Source: Modestobacter lapidis (lineage in GTDB: Bacteria > Actinomycetota > Actinomycetes > Mycobacteriales > Geodermatophilaceae). From it: a DNA stretch of 64,000 nucleotides. Location of the stretch: the NCBI GenBank assembly GCA_019779905.1, contig JABAKE010000021.1, forward strand, positions 1-64,000. Reading direction: 5' to 3'. The notes under the pieces were generated by a model. That model worked only from the letters and a program-made list of their open reading frames with translations, ran no database searches and was not told where the DNA came from. The translations under genes and the position numbers were made by a program. Positions 1 through 7,241 of this stretch are shown here, piece after piece (within the stretch, counting starts at the first letter, position 1; each line of letters begins with the position of its first letter).

Positions 1-84
1 ATCCAGCGGTGCTTCATCTACCTGGACCCCGACTACGCGGGGCAGGACACCGCCCGCTACCCCTGGCTCGCCGACCGGGGCTGA
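1..84 (+). CDS. 3' end of an unidentified gene (partial)
   Basis: Reading from base 1 in frame 1 gives 27 residues ending at a TGA at 82-84 (C-terminus YPWLADRG). The stretch is free of stops and has third-position GC bias, so it is probably the tail of a plus-strand gene that begins outside the window. Too little is visible to name a family. It converges on the minus-strand alkylation-repair operon, whose last stop is at 141. Confidence 0.45.
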   Translation: MQRCFIYLDPDYAGQDTARYPWLADRG

Positions 85-140
85 CCGCCGGCGGGCCGGT
101 GACGCACGTGGCGGCCGCCGCGCCGGCACCGGGAACGGTC

Positions 141-617
141 TCAGTCCCCGTCGACGTCCCCGCCGGCTCCGTCGCCGTACGGGTGCAGACCGGGTGACCG
201 GTCGCCGCCGCCGGTATCCGGGACGGGCCGCACCTCGACCTGCTCGCCGCGCTCGATGCGGGCGCTCCGGATGAGGTCCTCGGCCGGGATGGCGTACGGG
301 CTGTCCGTCATGTCGGCAGCCTGCTCCTCCGGGTGCGCCGCTGTCGAGACGACCCCGCGCTTCCAGTTCCGGTGCTGCCCGGGGAGGCAGCCGCCGCACG
401 GGCGGTAGCCGGCCTGGATGGCGGTGTGCTCGTCGGCGAAGAACACCCGGTGCGCCCGGTAGCCCCCGCGGGCGAGTGCCCGCAGCGCGGCGGGGCAGTC
501 CAGCCGGCCGTAGATCCGGCTGCGGCGGTGCCCGCCCACCGTGCCGGGCCGGTCACTGGGGTGCTCCCGGCCGTCGGGACCGACCAGCCGGAACGGGGCC
601 GCCGTGGTGGCCATCAT
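141..617 (-). CDS. Stand-alone Ada-type metal-binding domain protein
   Basis: 158 residues. Residues about 27-84 match the zinc-binding N-terminal domain of Ada (GGHRRSRIYGRLDC, then YRPCGGC). In E. coli Ada four Cys bind zinc and Cys38 takes the methyl group from phosphotriesters. Here three Cys remain (Cys41, Cys74, Cys77) but the position equivalent to Cys38 is Gly37, so direct phosphotriester repair by that residue is not expected. No AraC helix-turn-helix or methyltransferase domain follows; the C-terminal half is polar and Gly/Asp-rich. The ATG at 617 overlaps the TGA of the oxygenase gene (ATGA), so translation is probably coupled. Last gene of the sigma/ogt/oxygenase operon. Role is inferred only from domain and context. 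Confidence 0.75.
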   Translation of the reverse strand: MMATTAAPFRLVGPDGREHPSDRPGTVGGHRRSRIYGRLDCPAALRALARGGYRAHRVFFADEHTAIQAGYRPCGGCLPGQHRNWKRGVVSTAAHPEEQAADMTDSPYAIPAEDLIRSARIERGEQVEVRPVPDTGGGDRSPGLHPYGDGAGGDVDGD

Positions 618-1348
618 GCCGCGTCGTGCAGGACGAGGCCCAGCGTGTGCCGCCGTCCGGTGTGCACGGTGGACACCGCGTGCCGCATGGGCGCGCGCGA
701 CCAGCCGCGGGCGGAGGCGACCGGGCGTTCCCGCGTGGTGAAGACCAGCGCCTGGCCCTGTCCCAGGGTGGTGGAGTACGCGCGGGACTGGGCCCGCGGT
801 CGCTGCTCGACCATCAGGAACTCCCCGCCGGTGTGATCGACACCGGGTGCGTCCAGGCCGATGACGACCTGGAGCGGGAACACCAGGTCGCCGTAGAGAT
901 CACGGTGCAGGGCGTTCCAGTCGCCCGGCCCGTAGCGCAGCAGGATCGGGGTGGGCTTGGTCTGGCCGGCGGTGTGGCACTGCGCCAGCCACTCGGGCAG
1001 GGTGTCCGGCCACGCGACGTCCCAGCGGAGCTTGTCCGCCCAGTTCCGGGCCACGGGGAGCAGGTGCCGGTAGAACGCCGCCCGCAGCTCGGGAATCGGG
1101 TCGGGGAGCGGATGGTCGAAGTAGCGGTACTGACCGGCGCCGAAGCGGTAGCGGGCCATGTCGATGGTGGACCGGAAGTGCTCGGGATGGTCGTAGAGCT
1201 CGCTGATCGCGGTGCACTCGTCGACGGTCAGCAGCGGAGCCGACAGCGCGTGCCCGGCGGCGTCCAGCCCGGCGGTGAGGCCCGGCCAGTCCAGCTGGTC
1301 GACCCGGTCGGCGGGGGGCAGGGCGGTCGGGACCGGGTCGGTGGTCAC
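614..1348 (-). CDS. 2OG-Fe(II) oxygenase, DNA-damage associated family
   Basis: 244 residues. The iron facial triad of a 2-oxoglutarate dioxygenase is visible: His148 and Asp150 in ALHRDLYGD and His223 in MRHAVSTV, followed by a basic stretch (GRRHTLGLV) that would hold 2-oxoglutarate. The C-terminal pattern RHxVSxVxxGRRHTLGxxxHDA is that of the Oxygenase-NA family, annotated as oxidising alkylation damage in DNA; this family name is from memory. Substrate is inferred from its place between ogt and the Ada-type zinc protein. Starts with GTG at 1348, overlapping the ogt stop (GTGA), and its own stop overlaps the next ATG, so it is embedded in a coupled operon. Confidence 0.75.
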   Translation of the reverse strand: MTTDPVPTALPPADRVDQLDWPGLTAGLDAAGHALSAPLLTVDECTAISELYDHPEHFRSTIDMARYRFGAGQYRYFDHPLPDPIPELRAAFYRHLLPVARNWADKLRWDVAWPDTLPEWLAQCHTAGQTKPTPILLRYGPGDWNALHRDLYGDLVFPLQVVIGLDAPGVDHTGGEFLMVEQRPRAQSRAYSTTLGQGQALVFTTRERPVASARGWSRAPMRHAVSTVHTGRRHTLGLVLHDAA

Positions 1349-1959
1349 GGGTTCTCCTCGTGGGTCTCGAGGGCGAGCAGCGTCGCCTTCGCGTTCGCGC
1401 CCCCGACGTAGCGGCCCATCGAGCCGTCGCTGCGGACGACGCGGTGGCAGGGGATGACGATCGGCAGCGGATTGGTGGCACAGGCCGTGCCGACGGCCCG
1501 GACCGCGGCGGGGCTCCCGGAGGCCGCCGCCAGGCCGGCATAGCTGGTGGTCCGTCCGTAGCCGATGCCGCGGAGGTGGCCGAGCACGGTGTGCCGGAAC
1601 CCCCGGGCCAGCTGCAGGTCGACGGCCAGGTCGAAGCTCCGGCGGCGTCCGGCGAAGTACTCCTCGAGCTCCCGGGCGGCGGCGTCGAGGCGGTGCCCGG
1701 CCGGCAGCACGCGCGGGCTGATCCGGGTGGCCAGCCGGGCGAGGACGGCCTCGTGGTCCTGGACGGCGTAGGCCACCGTGACCAGCCCTCGGGCGGTCGC
1801 GGCGAGCAGCAGCGTGCCCACCGGGGAGTCCACGGTGCGGTGGCCGACGTCGGCCAGCTCGCGGGCTTCGGCGGTGCGTCCCAGCCGGGCCAGCAGCCGG
1901 TCGACGTCACTGGTGGGCGGGTCGGGGAGCAAGGTGGTGAGCGGGTCGGGCACGGTCAT
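1345..1959 (-). CDS. ogt: Methylated-DNA--protein-cysteine methyltransferase (first copy)
   Basis: 204 residues. Transfers alkyl groups from O6-alkylguanine (and O4-alkylthymine) in DNA to its own Cys in a suicide reaction. The active site motif IPCHRV holds the acceptor Cys171; the helix-turn-helix-like DNA-binding region precedes it (GIGYGRTTSYAGLAAASG) and a GGANAKATLLALE helix follows. An N-terminal extension of about 40 residues precedes the usual VDSPVGTLLLA start of the family. ATG at 1959 overlaps the sigma factor stop (ATGA). A second, shorter ogt lies two genes upstream at 2552-3055, so the operon has two acceptor proteins. Confidence 0.92.
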   Translation of the reverse strand: MTVPDPLTTLLPDPPTSDVDRLLARLGRTAEARELADVGHRTVDSPVGTLLLAATARGLVTVAYAVQDHEAVLARLATRISPRVLPAGHRLDAAARELEEYFAGRRRSFDLAVDLQLARGFRHTVLGHLRGIGYGRTTSYAGLAAASGSPAAVRAVGTACATNPLPIVIPCHRVVRSDGSMGRYVGGANAKATLLALETHEENP

Positions 1960-2504
1960 CGTGGACCTCCTCGGTAGTGGGCACGGAGAGCCGCGACGCC
2001 GTCGGCGGCGCTCCGGCGCGCGGCGGCCTCGCTGCTCCCGATGAGCTCGCCGACCAGGGCGTAGGGCAGGCCGGCCAGATGGTGGTAGGCCACCGCGGCG
2101 CGCTGCTTGAACGGCAGGGTGGCGACGGCGGCCCACAGGTCGGCGGCATCCTGCCGGCGTTCGTCGCCCGGCAGGGCGCCGGCGGCCGGGAGCTCCGGGA
2201 GCTCGGCGACCGGGCGCGGGTTGCGGGCGGCGCGGCGGTGCTGGTCGATCGCCTTGCGGTGGGCGATGGTGATGAGCCAGCCGCGGACGTCGCTGCCGGG
2301 ACGGAGCCCCGGATAGGCCGCCAGCGCCGCCAGGAACGTCTCCGACCAGGCGTCGTCGGCCTCGACCGGTCCACAGACCGCCCGGCAGACCTTGAGCACG
2401 ACCGCACCGTGCTCGGCGACCAGCCGGTCGAAGGGCGGAAGCGGCAGGTCCGGTGAGCGCCTGCCCGGCCCCGGGGGTGCGGTGGCCGGCGACACGATGT
2501 CCAT
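1956..2504 (-). CDS. RNA polymerase sigma factor, ECF-like (sigma-70 family)
   Basis: 182 residues. Region 2 is seen around residues 25-92 (DDAWSETFLAAL, then DVRGWLITIAHRKAIDQHRR, the core-binding and -10-recognition helices). Region 4 lies around 128-175 (LPFKQRAAVAYHHLAGLPYA and the helix AAARRSAADGVAALR). No region 1 or 3, which fits the ECF group. Start chosen at ATG 2504; an in-frame extension upstream has non-coding composition. No anti-sigma gene is adjacent; its neighbours are all alkylation-repair genes and its stop overlaps the ogt start (ATGA), so it probably directs expression of this operon or a wider alkylation response. That role is inference. Confidence 0.85.
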   Translation of the reverse strand: MDIVSPATAPPGPGRRSPDLPLPPFDRLVAEHGAVVLKVCRAVCGPVEADDAWSETFLAALAAYPGLRPGSDVRGWLITIAHRKAIDQHRRAARNPRPVAELPELPAAGALPGDERRQDAADLWAAVATLPFKQRAAVAYHHLAGLPYALVGELIGSSEAAARRSAADGVAALRAHYRGGPR

Positions 2505-2551
2505 TCCAGTCCCGGACGTCGCCGGGGTCTGGCGGGAATCGGCCGACGCAG

Positions 2552-3055
2552 TCAGCACAGGGCCCGGCCCGACCAACGGGACTCCCGGTCCAGCAGGTCG
2601 CGCTTGCGATCGAGTCCCCCGACGTACCCGACGAGCCGGCCGTCGGCACCGATCACGCGGTGGCACGGGATGACGATGCAGACCGGATTGCGGCCGTTGG
2701 CCGCGCCGACGGCCTGCGCCAGCGCCGGGTCACCGAGCTCCCCGGCCAGCTGCCCGTAGCTGCGGGTCTCCCCGTAGGGGATCTCCGACACCAACCGCCG
2801 GACCGACTGCTCGAAGTCCGTTCCGGCCGGCGACACCGCAAGGTCGAACGTGCTGCGGTGGCCGGCGAAGTACTCGTCCAGCTGGGTGGCCGCGTCTTCC
2901 AGGGCGGCGGCGTCGTGCTGCCCGAGGGTCGCGGCACCGGGCCGGCGGGTGTGCCGGTCGAACCAGACCCCGGTGAGCACGCCGGCCTCGCCGACCAGGG
3001 TGAGCGGACCGAGCGGGGAGTCGATGACCCGGTGGTTCCGGGTGAGGGCGTCCAT
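2552..3055 (-). CDS. ogt: Methylated-DNA--protein-cysteine methyltransferase (second copy)
   Basis: 167 residues, normal length for a minimal Ogt/MGMT. Motif VIPCHRVIG gives the acceptor Cys131; the DNA-binding segment IPYGETRSYGQLAGELG precedes it and GYVGGLDRKRDLL follows. Start taken at ATG 3055 (MDALTRNHRVIDSPLGPLTL), which matches the family N-terminus; no clear Shine-Dalgarno is visible. The sigma factor gene begins 47 bases after its stop, so it may be the first gene of the operon or have its own transcript. Differs clearly from the other copy at 1345-1959, so it is not a recent duplicate. Confidence 0.93.
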   Translation of the reverse strand: MDALTRNHRVIDSPLGPLTLVGEAGVLTGVWFDRHTRRPGAATLGQHDAAALEDAATQLDEYFAGHRSTFDLAVSPAGTDFEQSVRRLVSEIPYGETRSYGQLAGELGDPALAQAVGAANGRNPVCIVIPCHRVIGADGRLVGYVGGLDRKRDLLDRESRWSGRALC

Positions 3056-3287
3056 GTCGTGTGAACGCACCAGGACCCGCGAACGTGAGGTCGGGCAGGA
3101 GACGGCGGAGACGTGCCACCTCCGCTTCGACGAGCAGGCCGGCCACCACATCGGCTGCTCCGTCGTCCCCGCCGCACGGTGCATCCACGACGCCGGAGTC
3201 GGCGGGTACTGCACCGGCTGCAGCAGCACCTCGCGATGATGCACCAGACCCAGGAATGGCCCCGCCGGTTCACGGCTTGCGGCGTAC

Positions 3288-3980
3288 GTGACGACCATCG
3301 GACTGATCGGCAGCGGAAACATCGGCAGCACCGTCGCCCGGCTCGCCGTCGCGGCCGGCCATGACGTGGTGCTCAGCAACAGTCGTGGACCTGACACCCT
3401 CACCGACCTCGTGGACCAGCTCGGCCCGCGCGCGCGGGCGGCCACTGCGGCCGAGGCCGCCGCGGCCGGTGACATCGTCGTGGTGACGGTCCCGCTGAAG
3501 GCCTACCGCGACGTGCCGGTCGAGCCGCTGCGCGGCAAGGTCGTCATCGACACCAACAACTACTACCCCGACCGCGACGGGCGCATCGCCGAGCTCGACG
3601 ACGAGTCGACGACGACCAGCGAGCTGCTCCAGGCGCACCTTCCGCAATCGCGCGTCGTGAAGGCGTTCAACAACATCTACGTCACGCACCTCGGCAGCCT
3701 GCAGCGCCCCGCGGGTCACCCCGAGCGCTCCGTGCTCGCGATCGCCGGCAACGACGAAGCGGCCAAGCAGGCGGTGACCGGGTTCCTCGACTCGATCGGC
3801 TACGACGCCCACGACGTCGGCCCGCTGTCCGAGGGCTGGCGCTACCAGCGCGACACCGCGGCCTACGTCCAGCCCTACGCGACCCCCGGCACCCAGTACC
3901 CCACGTGGACCGCACAGCCGGTGACACCGGCGATGCTGACGGAGAAGCTGGACGCAGCCGTGCGCTACCGGGACATGTGA
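3288..3980 (+). CDS. NADPH-dependent F420 reductase-like oxidoreductase
   Basis: 230 residues. Begins with a Rossmann nucleotide-binding motif (TTIGLIGSGNIGSTVARLA; GSGNIGS at about 8-14) and a NSRGP segment typical of the F420_oxidored (NADP oxidoreductase, coenzyme F420-dependent) family. KVVIDTNNYY and VKAFNNIY are further family signatures. Family members transfer hydride between NADP(H) and F420 or act on unknown substrates; which applies here cannot be read from sequence. GTG start at 3288 is the only one that keeps the Rossmann strand near the N-terminus. Divergent from the second ogt with about 230 bases between. Confidence 0.8.
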   Translation: MTTIGLIGSGNIGSTVARLAVAAGHDVVLSNSRGPDTLTDLVDQLGPRARAATAAEAAAAGDIVVVTVPLKAYRDVPVEPLRGKVVIDTNNYYPDRDGRIAELDDESTTTSELLQAHLPQSRVVKAFNNIYVTHLGSLQRPAGHPERSVLAIAGNDEAAKQAVTGFLDSIGYDAHDVGPLSEGWRYQRDTAAYVQPYATPGTQYPTWTAQPVTPAMLTEKLDAAVRYRDM

Positions 3981-4262
3981 GGTAGCAGCCGCTGCGCGGG
4001 GACGGTGACGAACCGCCGCGGCGGCGCGGACCCGGCCCCGCCGGCCCGGACGTCGGCGCGGCGTCGGCGGGGACCGCTGTCGCCGGGCATCCCCGCCTCG
4101 GGTAGGACGCACACGAGCCGCCCCGACCCTCCGAAGAGGGCCGGGACGGACGGTGTTGCTCGCCAGGTCCAGGCGCATGGCATTCAGGCGCATGGCCCAA
4201 CTCGGCGCGAGAGGTCAGTGGCTCTCCCGCTGCCCTTCCGGCACGCCCGCCGGGACATTCCG

Positions 4263-4347
4263 GGCTCATCGCAGATGAGGGTGTAGAGCCGGGTGCCGGG
4301 GCCGGCGCCGGCCCAGGAGCGCGCTACACCCTCATCTGCGATGAGCC
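4263..4347. repeat. 24-bp perfect inverted repeat with nested palindromes
   Basis: Arms at 4263-4286 and 4324-4347 are exact reverse complements over 24 bases, with a 37-base spacer. Each arm contains its own palindrome CTCATCGCAGATGAG, so each half could also fold alone. No T-run follows either side, so a plain terminator is not the only reading; an element end, a recombination site or an operator are alternatives. The function is unknown. Confidence 0.7.
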
Positions 4348-4744
4348 GGATATCCGAGTGCGGAAGGGCGATGAGGTGCGTCCCGGTGGCTGGGTGCTTG
4401 AGGTGTTGAGCAAGCGGCGCCGAATCGTCAACGGAGCGCAGGTCCTCCAGCGCACCATCGGCAAGGAAGAACAACTGGTCCTAGGTAGCAGTCCGGATCG
4501 GGTCGATGCACGGGGTCGGCCCAACTTCCCGCGCTCAACTCTCGAACTGTGGACGTACGCCGCAATTCCTCGAACGCGGCTTCGTCCCGCCACTCCATCT
4601 CACGGCCGGGCTCTCGCCAGAAGATGCGTCCTGGCGCGGCCGCAGCGATCGCGAAGCGTGGTCCGGCGGGTATCACAATCGCCTCGGAACACAGCGCCAC
4701 GAGATCCTTGGCGGCCCGAAGCCCGCCGATCCGACGTCGGGCAC
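4330..4744 (-). pseudogene. Possible frameshifted gene remnant
   Basis: On the minus strand, the frame from 4744 down to about 4500 reads protein-like (AAKDLVALCSEAIVIPAGPR, then IFWREPGREMEWRDEAAFEE), and a second frame continues from about 4474 to 4330 (FFLADGALEDLRSVDDSAPL, then THLIALPHSDIRLIADEGV). Neither has a full start-to-stop structure. Base composition is less GC-rich than the neighbours. I do not recognise the family; the two parts may belong together or be chance. Confidence 0.25.
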
Positions 4745-5308
4745 TCAGTGCCTGGTCTCGTACCTGGTCAGGAGCACACCGTCGGGAAACCTCCGGGTCT
4801 CCACCAGGGTCAGGTTCACCCAGTTGTCCAGGGCCGTGAAGAACGGCGTGCCGCCGCCCACCAGGACCGGGTGGGTGACGATCGCGTACTCGTCGATCAG
4901 CCCGGCCCGCATGGCCGCCGCGGCGAGGGTGGCGCCGCCGATGTCCATGGGACCGCCAGCCTCGGCCTTGAGCCGGGTGATCTCGGTGACCGCGTCGCCG
5001 GTGACCAGGCGGGTATTCCAGTCGACCGCGCTGATCGTGGAGGAGAACACCACCTTCGGCATGTCCCGCCAGCGGCGGGCGTACTCGATGTGCGCCGGTG
5101 TGGCGCCGGGCTGCTGGTCGGCGGTGGGCCAGTGGGAGCTCATTCCCTCCCACAGTCTGCGCCCGTACAGCGCCAGGCCGGTCGCCCCCACCCGGTCGGA
5201 CCACCACTGGAACAGCTCGTCGCTCGGCACGCTCCAGCCGAGGTCGTCGCCGGGCGCGGCGATGTAGCCGTCCAGGCTCAGGTTCATGCCGAAGGTCAGT
5301 TTCCGCAT
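4745..5308 (-). CDS. Dihydrofolate reductase family (RibD C-terminal domain) protein
   Basis: 187 residues. Starts RKLTFGMNLSLDGYIAAPGD, the typical opening of stand-alone RibD_C/YyaP-like proteins, with LALYGRRLWEGM, MPKVVFSSTI and GGPMDIGGATLAAAAMRAGL (NADPH site) and IVTHPVLVGGGTPFF near the end. Such proteins have the DHFR fold and are often called deaminase-reductase, but few have a known substrate; the true folate DHFR of this window is at 62004. ATG 5308 is preferred over an in-frame ATG 45 bases upstream because the conserved core begins right after it. Lies between a decayed patch and an IS21 element. Confidence 0.85.
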   Translation of the reverse strand: MRKLTFGMNLSLDGYIAAPGDDLGWSVPSDELFQWWSDRVGATGLALYGRRLWEGMSSHWPTADQQPGATPAHIEYARRWRDMPKVVFSSTISAVDWNTRLVTGDAVTEITRLKAEAGGPMDIGGATLAAAAMRAGLIDEYAIVTHPVLVGGGTPFFTALDNWVNLTLVETRRFPDGVLLTRYETRH

Positions 5309-5520
5309 GGCGTCAGCCTCCCGTGAGTCGGCATTCGGCATACAGACCAGCACGGCGCGGAGAAATCATCGGTCAGGTCACACCGAGCGCCGGTTGACCA
5401 CCACGCCATGCGGATGTTGCGTACGGAAGGGAACCCCTACGTACACCCGACCCGGGCGCCCGGACAGCCATCACCTTGACCAGCGGTGTTGCAGATACCC
5501 GTACGGTGAGAATTGTCGGC

Positions 5521-5609
5521 GGCCACGGCATTCTGCCCGGAGACGGCCACGTAGCTGCCCGCTGGCGGACATGAGAACTGCCCGCTGATGGTCACGGGAT
5601 CTGCCCAAC
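5521..5609 (+). repeat. Left multiple terminal repeats of the IS21 element
   Basis: Four consecutive imperfect 19-24 bp units, each ending in CTGCCC(G/A), for example GGTCACGGGATCTGCCC at 5590-5606. They match, in opposite orientation, four units at the right end. In IS21 these bind IstA. Confidence 0.8.
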
Positions 5610-5647
5610 ACGACGTCGTCTGCCTCGCCGCCTGCGGCGGTTGAGGC

Positions 5648-5697
5648 CCCTTCTCGGGTGCGCTGGCGGTGCTGAAGCGCCGCTCACCCGAGAAGGG
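5648..5697 (+). promoter_or_regulatory. Hairpin masking the istA ribosome binding site
   Basis: Perfect 13-bp arms CCCTTCTCGGGTG (5648-5660) and CACCCGAGAAGGG (5685-5697), with a further inner stem around a TGAA loop near 5675. The right arm contains AGAAGGG, the best Shine-Dalgarno sequence for the GTG at 5703 (5-base spacing). A transcript reading in from outside would fold and hide the site; this is a known way of damping transposase translation, inferred here. Confidence 0.6.
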
Positions 5698-5702
5698 ACA
5701 CC

Positions 5703-7241
5703 GTGAAGTCTGCAGGGGAGATCATGGAAATTCTGGAAGCGTTCGACCTGACCGGGTCACTACGCGACGCCGGCGAGTTGGCCGGCTGCTCGCATCACAC
5801 CGTCGCGCACTACGTCGAGTTGCGGGAGGCCGGCGGGATCAGCGACCGGCCGGCGGCGCGCCCGCGGTTGATCGATGAGTTCCTGCCCAAGGTCGAGGAG
5901 TGGATGGAGCGTTCGCGCGGCAAGATCCGCGCGGACAAGGCCCACGAGAAGCTCGTGGCCTTGGGCTACACCGGTTCCGAGCGGACCACCCGCCGGGCGG
6001 TAGCGGAGGTGCGGGCGGCGTTCAAGGCCGGGCGGGTGCGGGTGCACCGGCCGTGGGTGACCGAGCCGGGGATGTGGCTGCAGTACGACTTCGGCGACGG
6101 CCCGCTCATCGGCGGGGCCAAGACCACGTTGTTCTGCGCGTGGCTGGCCTGGGCGCGGTTCCGGGTGGTGCTGCCGATCCGGGACAAGACCACCGCCAGC
6201 GTGTTCGCCGCGCTGGACGTGACGCTGCGCCGCCTCGGTGGGGCGCCGACGTACGTGCTGACCGACAACGAGAAGACCGTCACCGTCGAACACGTGGCCG
6301 GGATGCCGGTGCGCAATCAGCAGACCGTCGCCTTCGCCCGGCACTACGGGATCACGATCCACACCTGCGAGCCGGCCGACCCCGCCTCCAAGGGCGGGTC
6401 GGAGAGCACGGTGAAGCTGGCCAAGGCCGACTTGGTGCCCACCGACACCAACCTGCGCGCGGCCTACGAGTCGTTCGCCGAGCTGGAGGCCGCCTGCGAG
6501 ACGTTCTGCGACCAGGTGAACGCCCGGGTACACCGGATTACCCGGCGGGCGCCGGTCGACATGCTCGCCGAGGAACAGCAGCGGCTGCACCCGCTGCCGG
6601 CCGCACCGCACACCGTTGCGCTCGGCGTGACCCGGGCGGTGGCCGCGAACACGCCCCTGGTCACCTTCGAGGGCGGGCAGTACTCGGTGCCGCACACCCT
6701 GCTCGGCGCCACCGTCTGGGTCCGGGTCCACGGTCAAGGCGGCGGTGAGCAGGTGGTCATCGTGGCGGTCGGCGACGCCGGGCCGGTCGAGGTCGCCCGC
6801 CACGCCCGCGCTACCCCGGGCAGCCCGGCGATCGACGATGGACACTTCCCGCCCGCCCCGGCTGGCGCGCTGGACCGTCAACCGAAGCCGAAGACCCCGG
6901 CGGAGGCGGAGTTCCTCGCCCTCGGCGACGGAGCCCGGCTGTGGTTGACCGAGGCCGCCGCGGTGGGCACGAGCAAGATGCGGGTGAAGATGGCCGCCGC
7001 GGTGACGATGGCCAAACTCGTCGGCGCCGGCGAGGTCGACTGGGCGCTCGGGCACGCCGCGGTCCACGCCCGCTTCGCCGAGGCCGACCTGCCCTCCATC
7101 CTCGCCCACCGGGCAGCCGGCACCCACGGCGCGCGGCATTCCGCCGCCGAGGACCGCAGCCTCACCCAGGGCACCGCCGGCTGGGCCGCCCTCGGCACCC
7201 GGCCGGCCAGCACGGACCCGCGTGGGGAGATGATCCGATGA
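5703..7241 (+). CDS. istA: IS21-family transposase IstA
   Basis: 512 residues. N-terminal helix-turn-helix (residues about 5-45, SLRDAGELAGCSHHTVAHYV), then an rve-type integrase core with the catalytic triad Asp129 (WLQYDFGDG), Asp188 (VLTDNEK) and Glu234 (SKGGSESTVK). A C-terminal beta domain follows (GQYSVPHTLLGATVWV). Full length for the family and without frameshift, so it is potentially active. GTG start at 5703 sits 5 bases after AGAAGGG, which lies in a hairpin arm. The stop overlaps the istB ATG (ATGA). Confidence 0.93.
   Translation: MKSAGEIMEILEAFDLTGSLRDAGELAGCSHHTVAHYVELREAGGISDRPAARPRLIDEFLPKVEEWMERSRGKIRADKAHEKLVALGYTGSERTTRRAVAEVRAAFKAGRVRVHRPWVTEPGMWLQYDFGDGPLIGGAKTTLFCAWLAWARFRVVLPIRDKTTASVFAALDVTLRRLGGAPTYVLTDNEKTVTVEHVAGMPVRNQQTVAFARHYGITIHTCEPADPASKGGSESTVKLAKADLVPTDTNLRAAYESFAELEAACETFCDQVNARVHRITRRAPVDMLAEEQQRLHPLPAAPHTVALGVTRAVAANTPLVTFEGGQYSVPHTLLGATVWVRVHGQGGGEQVVIVAVGDAGPVEVARHARATPGSPAIDDGHFPPAPAGALDRQPKPKTPAEAEFLALGDGARLWLTEAAAVGTSKMRVKMAAAVTMAKLVGAGEVDWALGHAAVHARFAEADLPSILAHRAAGTHGARHSAAEDRSLTQGTAGWAALGTRPASTDPRGEMIR

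Larger units (their letters stand above)
3981..4744. other. 764-base patch without an intact gene
   Basis: Lies between the F420 reductase-like gene and the RibD/DHFR-like gene. No open frame here has both a credible start and normal codon bias. It holds a perfect 24-bp inverted repeat (4263-4286 and 4324-4347) and, to its right, a lower-GC stretch with a possible frameshifted gene remnant on the minus strand. It looks like decayed accessory DNA. Confidence 0.6.

Noticed and set aside
2730-3188. Minus-strand frame beginning MDAPCGGDDGAADVVAGLL upstream of the second ogt
   Set aside because: First 40 residues look protein-like but the frame then runs as a shadow inside ogt and has no ribosome site; most likely chance or a tiny remnant.
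3981-4193. Short minus-strand frame ending next to the F420 reductase-like gene (MPCAWTWRATPSV...)
   Set aside because: No ribosome site, Arg/Pro-rich, no family; not supported as a gene.
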